From Bacteroidota bacterium (lineage in GTDB: Bacteria; Bacteroidota; Ignavibacteria; Tepidaquicellales; Tepidaquicellaceae), in the NCBI GenBank assembly GCA_018266875.1, contig JAFDZR010000019.1, forward strand, positions 1 to 63,507: a DNA stretch of 63,507 nucleotides, in the 5' to 3' direction. A program made the position numbers and the translations under genes. How positions within the stretch are numbered: the stretch's first letter is position 1; the number at the start of each line of letters is the position of its first letter. Below are positions 17,760 to 25,627 of the stretch, in pieces. The notes under the pieces are model-generated. The model was not told the origin of the DNA. It saw nothing but the letters and a program-made list of their open reading frames with translations, and made no database searches.

Positions 17760-18559
17760 ACGAAAAGAACTTTCAGTAATTTAAGTTTCGGATACCATCG
17801 TGAAAACTTTCACTATTTAAGCTGCATTCAATAAAAAATTTTAACGAGAGTAGAAAGTGTTTTTTATTTTAGTACCTGAATATTTATTTAACTTTTCCGC
17901 AAGCTCATATTTGAATTTTTTATATCAAAACCGGTCATGAAAATGAACTTCAGAAGATGCATGCAAACCGTTCAAAAGTAATTGGGTCTGCTTAAAAAAA
18001 TTTACAGGGAAATATTTCGGTATTTAAGAACCACAGAGATTCTCTTAAAACAGCTCTTCTTTAAAAAGACAAAAAAGATCTGAAGCTTAATCTCTGCTGC
18101 TGCGCTAAATAAAGGAGGATCTGATAAATATTGATGTTCAGACGTCTGAAGACCTGCGTCTTTTTCAGGAAAAATTTCAATTCTGCAGTTCGAGTGTCCG
18201 AGAAATTTACAGTGAACATTCTCAAGAACATTTGAATAACCTTCGGAATTTAATCACATTCTGAATGGATCTTTCAGAGCTCTGATGCCCGGAGAAAATT
18301 CAGCGCAGGTGTTCCTGATGCAGGTGAAAGTCCGGTTCAGTATGCTGACAATAAACTTCCTGAACTGATAAAAAATGGTCTGCTGAATGTTATCAGAAAT
18401 GGTTTCCCGTTTAAGTATGGAAAAATCCTGTTCTGCTTCTCCGGTAAATCTTCTGATCTTAATTCCGGAGACTATATCACGGCTGACTTATCTTTCCGTA
18501 AGAAATTAAACTGTGCTTTTATGTTTTCTCATAAGCAGAACAGAGTTCAAAGTAAGTAA
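17760..18559 (+). pseudogene. decayed protein-coding locus
   Basis: No intact gene spans this stretch, but plus-strand fragments read like protein in shifting frames. Examples are HENELQKMHANRSKVIGSA near 17937-17993, DIDVQTSEDLRLFQEKF near 18127-18180, and a 101-codon open frame at 18254-18556 without a start, containing GVPDAGESPVQYADNKLPEL and NVIRNGFPFKYGKILFCFSG. Stops and frameshifts separate the pieces, so a gene has probably eroded here. The family is not certain. The last part faintly recalls the C-terminal domain of PheA/TfdB-type FAD monooxygenases, which I hold only as a hint. The 3' end overlaps a small minus-strand gene by about 50 bases. Confidence 0.35.
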
Positions 18560-18700
18560 TACCATTAATGAAATGTATGATAATTTTTCAATGAGAGTTC
18601 CTGCAAAACCTTCATTGATGCCGTTATACAGAATCCATAGTACGAAAAAAATATTTCCCGTTACGACAAGGATTCTTGTAAATCCACTAAGCATTTTCAT
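18506..18700 (-). CDS. small two-helix membrane protein
   Basis: A 64-residue protein with two hydrophobic helices: RILVVTGNIFFVLWILYNG at about residues 9-27 and LSYISLMVLLTLNSVLLM at about 40-57. A short loop (INEGFAGTLIEK) joins them and the end is basic (RKHKSTV). I associate this pattern with small uncharacterised membrane proteins of Bacteroidota. The opposite strand also carries a 63-codon frame here, but it is Ser/Arg-rich with no fold logic and is taken as the shadow. Function is unknown. Confidence 0.5.
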   Translation of the reverse strand: MKMLSGFTRILVVTGNIFFVLWILYNGINEGFAGTLIEKLSYISLMVLLTLNSVLLMRKHKSTV

Positions 18701-18918
18701 TTAATTCTTATTAATTTAAAGTATTTTATGAATCCCCAATAATTTTTTCAGCGGACAGTTATAGTAATATCATATCAATTTAAAAACTGATTTTACCTTT
18801 TCGGATTTCCGGGGCAGATTGAACAAGTTGTAAAATGAAACTGCTTTCATCAAAGTAACAATCAGGTTAAAACTAAAATGATTTTCTAATTAAAAATTAA
18901 AATTGAAGTAAACCTAAA

Positions 18919-19179
18919 TTAATGGAAAAACAGAAAAAACATTAAAGCAGCAATAGAAAATATAACTCCGTTCATTAATATTAAAAGAGTGATCTTATAC
19001 CTGCTTTTTCTTTCGTCCACCTTCTTACCGAGATACCAGAAAAGCAGACTTAAAAGTCCGAAAGGAAGTGAAAAAAAAAGATTGATGTAATAAGTCCAGA
19101 GCCAGGCGGTGAGCAGAAACCATACCGCAAGTATTACTGATAAATAAAAAAAAATATTCGACTTAAGTTTACTGTTCAT
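18919..19179 (-). CDS. small three-helix membrane protein
   Basis: An 86-residue protein with three predicted membrane helices: IFFYLSVILAVWFLLTAWLW, LFFSLPFGLLSLLFWYLG and ITLLILMNGVIFSIAALMFF. A basic loop (KKVDERKSRYK) lies between the second and third. The family is not recognised. It stands about 120 bases downstream of the metallophosphoesterase gene on the same strand, in AT-rich surroundings. The regular helix spacing supports it being real, although its size and composition leave doubt. Confidence 0.5.
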   Translation of the reverse strand: MNSKLKSNIFFYLSVILAVWFLLTAWLWTYYINLFFSLPFGLLSLLFWYLGKKVDERKSRYKITLLILMNGVIFSIAALMFFLFFH

Positions 19180-19297
19180 TTAATTTTTATTAAAAAATTT
19201 AATTTCAATGTTTTGGAAGTAAATAATTTCAGTAAAGTAACAATATTTTTATCAGGATTAAACCCCTTAAAATATTTTCATTTGGTTGAAAACCGGA

Positions 19298-20059
19298 TTA
19301 AAAATATTTATCCGCAGTGCTGAACAAAGCCAGCATTTCTTCTTCCGACGGAGGATTTAACAGATGCTTTTTTACAAAATCATCAGCAAACAGATAACCG
19401 GTCTGCATTATTCGCCTTGATGCTGTTTGAAGATCATATTCAGTGAATTTCAATTCAGGTTCGTTTCCCAATAAAAGCCAGTAAGCTCCTGACTTTCCGA
19501 AAGGCATTCCAACACTTCCCGCATTGATGACGCGGACTTTACCTATATTCCGGTCAAACTGCATATGAGTGTGTCCGCATACTACAGTATTTACATTTAG
19601 ATTTTCAAACAGCGGTAAAAGATCGGATTCAGGAGTTAGTTTTGTGAAGATATCATTTTCATTTTCAGGAACAGCATGGCAGAAAAGAATTTCACCGTAC
19701 GAGCCGGTATTTATTTTAACAGTCATGGACCACTTTTTTATAAAATCCCTCTGAATGTGACTGAGCTGTTCTGAAGTCCATTTTATATCCTTTAACACCT
19801 GTTCCGGAAGGGGTCTCAATTTTTTGTGTTCGGAATAATCCAGAACATGCACTTCGCAATTTCCTTTTATAAAGTGAACAGGTTTGCGTATCTCAGACAG
19901 TCTATCAAGACACTGTCCTGACATAGGACCGGTCACAACATCACCGCCGATGACAAATACATCCACTCCGGATTTATCTGCTTCTGCGAGGACAGCTTCA
20001 AGCGCGGGGAGATTTCCGTGTATGTCATATACAGCAGCCGTTTTCAAATTCCCGTCCAC
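19298..20059 (-). CDS. calcineurin-like metallophosphoesterase (YfcE/MJ0936-like)
   Basis: A 253-residue cytoplasmic phosphoesterase of the YfcE type. All five metal motifs are visible: DIHGN at residues 12-16, GGDVVTGP near 39, GNCE near 71, the HAVPE histidine near 130 and CGHTHMQFD near 162. The final conserved segment INAGSVGMPFG is also present. Family members hydrolyse phosphodiesters or phosphoproteins with two metal ions. The substrate here is unknown. The start follows the ADH-family gene by about 140 bases on the same strand. Confidence 0.9.
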   Translation of the reverse strand: MDGNLKTAAVYDIHGNLPALEAVLAEADKSGVDVFVIGGDVVTGPMSGQCLDRLSEIRKPVHFIKGNCEVHVLDYSEHKKLRPLPEQVLKDIKWTSEQLSHIQRDFIKKWSMTVKINTGSYGEILFCHAVPENENDIFTKLTPESDLLPLFENLNVNTVVCGHTHMQFDRNIGKVRVINAGSVGMPFGKSGAYWLLLGNEPELKFTEYDLQTASRRIMQTGYLFADDFVKKHLLNPPSEEEMLALFSTADKYF

Positions 20060-20200
20060 TTTACGAATTTTTTAAAAACCGCGGTATACATTAAAGCTGT
20101 AACTAAATTGAATGAAACAATTTTTTCTGACATCCTTTACCGGCTGGTTGCCCGCTTCATTATTTTTTAAAAATTATTTTAATATTTAAACATGAAACAT

Positions 20201-21163
20201 TCAAACAGACAGAACCACATTTCCTGTCTTCTGTCCTTTCAATACATATCTGAATGCTTCGCCGGTTTCATCCAAATCATATTTTCTGTCTATAACGGGA
20301 CGGAACAATCCGTCTTCAAGGAGTTTTCGGATAAACAGGACGCTTCTCAGACGATTCAACGGTAACGGAAATTTTACTTTTTTATTTCCAAATACTTTTG
20401 TGAATAATGTCAGAAAAGGATTCTGAGCGTAGGGACCTAATTCGGATGAAATATAAACACCTCCGCTTTTAAGTATTCGTTTGCATTTTCCAAACGTGCT
20501 TTTTCCAACCGTATCAAAAACAAAATCAAATTTTTCATCCGTATGAGTGAAATTCTCTTTTTCATAGTCTATTACTTTGTCAGCTCCCAGTGAAATGACA
20601 AGACCGGTGTTCTTCCCGTCGCATACAGCTGTAACATCAGCGCCGTAATATTTAAGAAGCTGTAATGCCGCCGAACCAATTGCTCCGGAAGCTCCGTTAA
20701 CAAGGACTTTCTGACCGCTCTTCAGATCAACTTTATTAAGAAAGTTGTAAGCGTAGTGTGCTCCTTCAATGCTTGCAGCGGCTTCTTCAAAAGAAAACTC
20801 ACCGGGAATTTTTGCAACCGCGTTTTTTTCCGAAATTGTCAGATACTCGGCATGTGAACTCAATCCGTTATCATCAAATCCGAATATCCTGTCTCCGGCT
20901 TTAAACATTGAAACGTTTTCACCGGCTGCTTCGACCCCGCCTGCAAAGTCAGTACCCGATATAATCTTTCCCGGTTTAATCAATCCTGTCTGTAATCTCA
21001 TGAAAAAAGGTTTCGCAGTCAGCATTGCGCAGTCCGTTCGGTTTACTGTCGCCGATCTGACTCTTACTAAAACCTCGTCTTTTCCGGGAACAGGTTTTTC
21101 AACTTCTCTGATCTTTATAACATCAGATGATCCGTATTGATAATGTACAGCTGCTTTCATCAT
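20201..21163 (-). CDS. NAD(P)-dependent alcohol dehydrogenase/quinone oxidoreductase (zinc-independent MDR)
   Basis: A 320-residue medium-chain dehydrogenase/reductase. The GroES-like catalytic domain includes VRVRSATVNRTDCAMLTAKP and GTDFAGGVEAAGENVSMFK. The Rossmann domain has VLVNGASGAIGSAALQLLKY near residue 150, the usual NAD(P)H-binding motif of quinone oxidoreductase-type MDRs. The residues that bind catalytic zinc in true alcohol dehydrogenases are absent (N-R-T-D in place of a Cys site), so it should be a zinc-free reductase acting on enones or quinones. Two adjacent ATGs open the gene. Confidence 0.9.
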   Translation of the reverse strand: MMKAAVHYQYGSSDVIKIREVEKPVPGKDEVLVRVRSATVNRTDCAMLTAKPFFMRLQTGLIKPGKIISGTDFAGGVEAAGENVSMFKAGDRIFGFDDNGLSSHAEYLTISEKNAVAKIPGEFSFEEAAASIEGAHYAYNFLNKVDLKSGQKVLVNGASGAIGSAALQLLKYYGADVTAVCDGKNTGLVISLGADKVIDYEKENFTHTDEKFDFVFDTVGKSTFGKCKRILKSGGVYISSELGPYAQNPFLTLFTKVFGNKKVKFPLPLNRLRSVLFIRKLLEDGLFRPVIDRKYDLDETGEAFRYVLKGQKTGNVVLSV

Positions 21164-21240
21164 TTTAAATTATTTTTATTTAAAATATAAAAAAAATAAT
21201 CTTTAATGCAAGCGGGGATAAAATTACTAATGTCATTTCA

Positions 21241-22380
21241 TTAATAACCCGTCAGTTCAACATATCCTCTTCCGCTTATTTCTTTTCCGTCTTTTGTTCC
21301 TTCGATTAATACGGAACCTTCCCAGTATCTTATTGAAACATTCATAAGCTGATCTTTAGCCGAAGGAGTAATTTTAAGCTCAATGTTCCGGGACGGGATT
21401 TTAAGTATCCAGCCGGAAGGATATTTTTCACCTGACGGACTCTGCCAGTATCCGGTGATTTCGGGAATCACTTCTTCCTTGTTTATGATCTGCGATGAAC
21501 CGTCCCTGTCAATTAATGTTCCTTTGCTGTATACGTCCGGAGTTCCGTCATTCTTTCTCATTTGATAATACATTATCTCAGTATTATCATCAAGCTGCAG
21601 CGCAAACCAGTCCCAGCCTTTCTGATCTTCACCCAGTGCGCTTGTGCTCCATTCGCGGTCCATCCAGGAAAACCCGCTCACTTCAGATTCTTTTCCCTCG
21701 ATAATTAATTTACCCTCCGTTTTCATTCTTGTATAGGAGTAATAATATGAAGCGTTACCTGCGCCTTTGCCTTTCTGACTCAGACCGCTGTCACCCTGAA
21801 GCACAGCCGGTTTAAGCGCTTCGATAATTAAATTTATTCCAGTCTTTTCCGTCTCAGCATTAATACTGATCACAGGCAGACCGAAGGAAACTCCGCTTCC
21901 GGTTTTGGATATTTCCCAGTTCTCAAGCCAGACTCTGAAAGGTGACGCCTGTGCGCCTGCTAGTTTGTTCCCGTCTCTGCTGAAGCGCTCATCAAAATAA
22001 AATCTTTCTCCCGTAATATCAGTTACCGCAAAATGCGCCATATAGATCTGATCCGATCTCCATTCTGAAGTTCCTTTATTTGTATCTCTGCTTAATGCCG
22101 TTCTGAAAATGGTGAACTGATATCCGAACTTCTTATTATCTGAAGATGTAAGGTTACCCGTGAAGTACCACCACTCCGTTCTGAATCCGGGATGCGGACC
22201 GTGATCGGCGGGAAATACGAATTTTTTTCTTTCGATTGCTTTCTCGAAATCCTCACCGCTGTTTTCAGTATTACCCATCGTTTTGGATAAAGAAATTCCG
22301 CTGTCTACGGTTTCTTTTTTCGTGTCTCCGCATCCGGAGAATACAGTGATGATCAGAATTATTATAAAAATTTTTTCCAT
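21241..22380 (-). CDS. CrtC/AttH-like lipocalin-domain lipoprotein
   Basis: A 379-residue lipoprotein: the start MEKIFIIILIITVFSGCGD has a lipobox with the lipid-modified Cys near residue 17. The mature part has the CrtC/AttH block FVFPADHGPHPGFRTEWWYFTGNL, then KFGYQFTIFRTALSR, VSGFSWMDREWSTSALG and WDWFALQLDDNTEIMYYQ. The family includes carotenoid 1,2-hydratases and the AttH 'predicted secreted hydrolases', whose activity is unproven. It starts 2 bases after the permease stop, within an ABC-ATPase / FtsX-permease / lipocalin operon, the order seen for AttEFGH-like systems. A periplasmic partner of the exporter is therefore likely (inference). Confidence 0.88.
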   Translation of the reverse strand: MEKIFIIILIITVFSGCGDTKKETVDSGISLSKTMGNTENSGEDFEKAIERKKFVFPADHGPHPGFRTEWWYFTGNLTSSDNKKFGYQFTIFRTALSRDTNKGTSEWRSDQIYMAHFAVTDITGERFYFDERFSRDGNKLAGAQASPFRVWLENWEISKTGSGVSFGLPVISINAETEKTGINLIIEALKPAVLQGDSGLSQKGKGAGNASYYYSYTRMKTEGKLIIEGKESEVSGFSWMDREWSTSALGEDQKGWDWFALQLDDNTEIMYYQMRKNDGTPDVYSKGTLIDRDGSSQIINKEEVIPEITGYWQSPSGEKYPSGWILKIPSRNIELKITPSAKDQLMNVSIRYWEGSVLIEGTKDGKEISGRGYVELTGY

Positions 22381-22382
22381 TT

Positions 22383-24920
22383 TTATTCCTCTCTTAAAGC
22401 GTTTGCAGGAGAAGTCTTGGACATTTTATAACCGGGATATATACCTGCAAGCAGAGCCGCGAATATTGAAAGTATCATTGCCTCGATCAGTATTGAAGGC
22501 AGCACCTGAAACTGCATTGTCCATCCGAAAGATCTTTTATTGATAATATATACAAGTATCACGGCAAGTGCGTTTCCCAGAGGCAGCGCAAGAATTCCCG
22601 CTGTAAAGCCCATAAGCAAAGTCTGTAAAGTTACAATCTTAAAAAGCTGTGACGGCAGAAGTCCGTTGGCTCTTAAAATTCCGAGCTCACGTTTTCTTTC
22701 GAGCTGCAGTGACATCAGCGAACTGAGAATCCCTATGAATGCAACGATAACAGAAAGTATCTGCAGTACTTTTGCAACAAGAAAAGTCCTGTCAAAGATC
22801 TCAACAGATGAATCCAGAAGAAACCTGTAAGTCCTTACTACAAGCTGCTGACCGTCCGTTCCCAGTTCGCGGATTTTATCTTTTACTGAATCAATGCTGC
22901 TTCCTTCTTTTACAAAAACAGAAATTCCTGAAATACCTCCGGCGTTCCAGTATTTTCTGAACTGATCATACTTCATTGTTATCAGCCCCTGATCGGACGC
23001 ATAGTCATAATAAATTCCAGCTACTTTAAAATCATGCATGCCTTTATCGGTTTTCAGATTTATGAATTCACCGACTCCGAGATCATATCTGTAAGCAAAT
23101 GGTTCTGACAGAAAAACTTCACCATTGTCAAATTTTTCCCAGACTTCTCCCGGATCACCTTCCTTGAACTGAAATCCGGAGTAACTTTTACTGCTTATAC
23201 CTGAAGCAATTATGTGATATTCCTTTCCGTCCTGCGGCTGAATTAGTTCACGGTAAAAATTTACACCGTTCACTTCATCAAGCGTTTTTATTTTCTGCAG
23301 GATCTCTTCGGGCAATACGGCGTCATTTCTTCTCGAGATCAGACTCGGAGCAGAGATAAAAATATCAGCATTCAGACGGGCTTCAAGCCAGTTGATTACC
23401 GTAGACCTGAAACTTCCGATCATGATTCCGACGCCTACCGTTGCAGCAACAGCAAGCGCTAAGGCGGCTATGGCAATGTATGTTCTGCTGATATTCTGAA
23501 GCACTGATCTTGAAGCCATTTTCCCGGTTATGCCGAAAAATTTTTTATAAACCGGCGAAGAGATTTTTTCAACAAGAATAATTATCACAGGCGTCATTAA
23601 CGCGAATCCGATTATGACAGGTAATATTCCGAAATAGCTCAGCCAGATATTGTGTGAAGGTATAACAAGAATGACGGCTCCCGCAGCCATGAATATTATT
23701 CCCGTAACGGTCATACGCGGAATTCTTCTGATCAGTGATGATTCCTGTTCTGATCTTATCATTGCCGTTCTCGGATGAATTCCGGAAGCTTCTCTCGAAG
23801 GATAAACAGCCGAAAGCAAAGTAGCGAACACTCCGAGCATTGTGCCTTTTAAAATGATCAGAGGTGAAATGTGAATTTCCCTGACTGATACAACGTAATA
23901 AAGATCATTGATAGTACGGGAAATAAATATTAATAAAATTTTTGAAATGAAAAATGCAGCGGTGAAACCGATAAGGGTTCCTATTATTCCCATTATCAGG
24001 GCTTCGCGCAGTATCATCCCGGAAATTTCATTTGAAGTCACTCCTATCGAACGAAGCGTACCGATCAGAACTCTTCTCTGAAGAACTGAAAAAGTCATTG
24101 TGTTGTAGATCAGGAATAAGCCGACTATAAGCGCTAACAGACTAAGAGAAGTAAGGTTTATGTTGAATGCTTCAAGCATCTGCTCGGCGGTTTCTGAACG
24201 CGAACCGGACTTCTGAAGCTGATATCCTTCAGGCAGTAAATTTTTTAAACTCTGCTCTTCCCCGTCATTGCTGATGATCACATCAATATAATCAATTTGG
24301 TTTCCCTTTCCTGTCAATTCCTGAGCTGTTGCAATATCCGTAATGAAAAGATTTTCAAGAGCTGATCTGTTCTGTTCATTTTCTTTTAATGTTCCGGATA
24401 TGTATAGAATTTTTTGTTTTCCGTTTACTATAACATTCAGCGTGTCACCTGAGTATTTTTTTAATTTTCCAAGACTTTCTTCTGAGAGAATAACGGAATT
24501 TGGTTTTGTAAGAAAATTCTTAAGCCCTCCGTCAATTGAAATATCTGTCTGCGAAAGATAATCCCTGAACGGCCGTTCTGCAAAAATGTCAACACCCAAA
24601 AGTTTAAATACTCTTTTATTCGAATCGGGTATGCTGATGTAAGATTCAATTACAGGAGCAATTTTCCCTGTTCCCTTTACAGTCTTCAGGTAAGTGTAAA
24701 ATGAATCGGGAATTCCTTCTGATGTACCTGTTATCTGATGAGTGGATTTGCCAGCAACGGCATTCATTGAAAGGTTGAAAGCGGTGGCGGAACTGTAGTT
24801 TGCAATGTCAATGGAAACCACTATCGCAACTCCAAGCGCTATTCCGAGTATTGAAAGTCCGAACTGCCAAGGATGATTAAATAAATATCTTAAGCTTGAT
24901 CTTGTAAGCAGATTACTCAA
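22383..24920 (-). CDS. FtsX-like ABC transporter permease (large, two-module)
   Basis: A large permease of about 845 residues with two FtsX modules and two periplasmic MacB-like domains. The first membrane helix (FGLSILGIALGVAIVVSIDI) precedes a periplasmic domain, and three helices of module 1 lie near residues 250-370. The second half repeats the pattern and ends with ALLAGIYPGYKMSKTSPANALREE. The frame is open to an ATG at 24983, but that would overlap the ATPase by 71 bases. TTG at 24920 overlaps the ATPase stop by only 8 bases and places the first helix normally. Such transporters move lipids or lipoproteins rather than small solutes. Confidence 0.88.
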   Translation of the reverse strand: MSNLLTRSSLRYLFNHPWQFGLSILGIALGVAIVVSIDIANYSSATAFNLSMNAVAGKSTHQITGTSEGIPDSFYTYLKTVKGTGKIAPVIESYISIPDSNKRVFKLLGVDIFAERPFRDYLSQTDISIDGGLKNFLTKPNSVILSEESLGKLKKYSGDTLNVIVNGKQKILYISGTLKENEQNRSALENLFITDIATAQELTGKGNQIDYIDVIISNDGEEQSLKNLLPEGYQLQKSGSRSETAEQMLEAFNINLTSLSLLALIVGLFLIYNTMTFSVLQRRVLIGTLRSIGVTSNEISGMILREALIMGIIGTLIGFTAAFFISKILLIFISRTINDLYYVVSVREIHISPLIILKGTMLGVFATLLSAVYPSREASGIHPRTAMIRSEQESSLIRRIPRMTVTGIIFMAAGAVILVIPSHNIWLSYFGILPVIIGFALMTPVIIILVEKISSPVYKKFFGITGKMASRSVLQNISRTYIAIAALALAVAATVGVGIMIGSFRSTVINWLEARLNADIFISAPSLISRRNDAVLPEEILQKIKTLDEVNGVNFYRELIQPQDGKEYHIIASGISSKSYSGFQFKEGDPGEVWEKFDNGEVFLSEPFAYRYDLGVGEFINLKTDKGMHDFKVAGIYYDYASDQGLITMKYDQFRKYWNAGGISGISVFVKEGSSIDSVKDKIRELGTDGQQLVVRTYRFLLDSSVEIFDRTFLVAKVLQILSVIVAFIGILSSLMSLQLERKRELGILRANGLLPSQLFKIVTLQTLLMGFTAGILALPLGNALAVILVYIINKRSFGWTMQFQVLPSILIEAMILSIFAALLAGIYPGYKMSKTSPANALREE

Positions 24921-25596
24921 CAGCGGATCCTTTTGCTGATTCTGTAAGTCTGCCTTCCCTGAGGGAATAAATTCTGTCAGCAAGTCCGATCACATCCCTG
25001 CTGTGAGTTACCATTATCATTGTCTTGCCTTTTTTCTTCACGACTCTGTCAAGCAGATCTACAATCTGAAGACCCGTATCGTAATCAAGATTTCCGGTTG
25101 GTTCATCCGCGAGAATAATATCGGGATTATGAATCAGCGCGCGCGCAACAGCAATACGCTGCTGCTCTCCTCCGGAGAGTTTGTCAGGATATGTGTCAGC
25201 TCTTTCCGGGAGACCGACTTCGGTTAACATTGAAATAATTCTTTCATCCTGATTATCGTCATTGTTAAGTTCAAGCGGAAGCTGAAGGTTTTCCTTTACG
25301 GTAAGCGTGGGAATTAAATTAAAGAACTGGAATATGAATCCGATCTTACTTCTTCTTGTCAGCGTTCTTTCTTTTTCAGAGAGTTTTGTAATGTCAGTAC
25401 CGTCAATTTTTACAGCGCCGCTGTCGGGCACGTCAATCCCGCTGATGATATTAAGGAGAGTGGATTTACCCGAACCGCTTTTGCCGAGCAGAATAATTAT
25501 TTCGCCTTCAGGTACAGTCAGCTCAAAATTCTTCAGTACGGAATGCTTTCTGCTGCCTTCGTAATAATCCTTGCTTACATTTTTAAGTTCGAGCAT
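24913..25596 (-). CDS. ABC transporter ATP-binding protein (LolD/MacB-like)
   Basis: A 227-residue ATPase with Walker A GKSGSGKST near residues 38-46, Q-loop FIFQFFNLIPTLTV, signature LSGGEQQRIAVARAL, Walker B IILADEPTGNLD and the H-loop MVTHSRD. The subfamily is the LolD/MacB/FtsE group, which drives FtsX-like permeases mechanically. It heads a three-gene minus-strand operon: ATPase, permease, CrtC/AttH-like lipoprotein, each overlapping or separated by a few bases. The sequence says nothing of the cargo. Lipid or lipoprotein transport is a family-level expectation. Confidence 0.95.
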   Translation of the reverse strand: MLELKNVSKDYYEGSRKHSVLKNFELTVPEGEIIILLGKSGSGKSTLLNIISGIDVPDSGAVKIDGTDITKLSEKERTLTRRSKIGFIFQFFNLIPTLTVKENLQLPLELNNDDNQDERIISMLTEVGLPERADTYPDKLSGGEQQRIAVARALIHNPDIILADEPTGNLDYDTGLQIVDLLDRVVKKKGKTMIMVTHSRDVIGLADRIYSLREGRLTESAKGSAVE

Positions 25597-25627
25597 TAAT
25601 TAAATTAAATGTTAATTATTATTTAAA

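Noticed and set aside
18513..18704. 63-codon plus-strand ORF
   Set aside because: It overlaps the minus-strand two-helix membrane protein, which shows far better protein logic.
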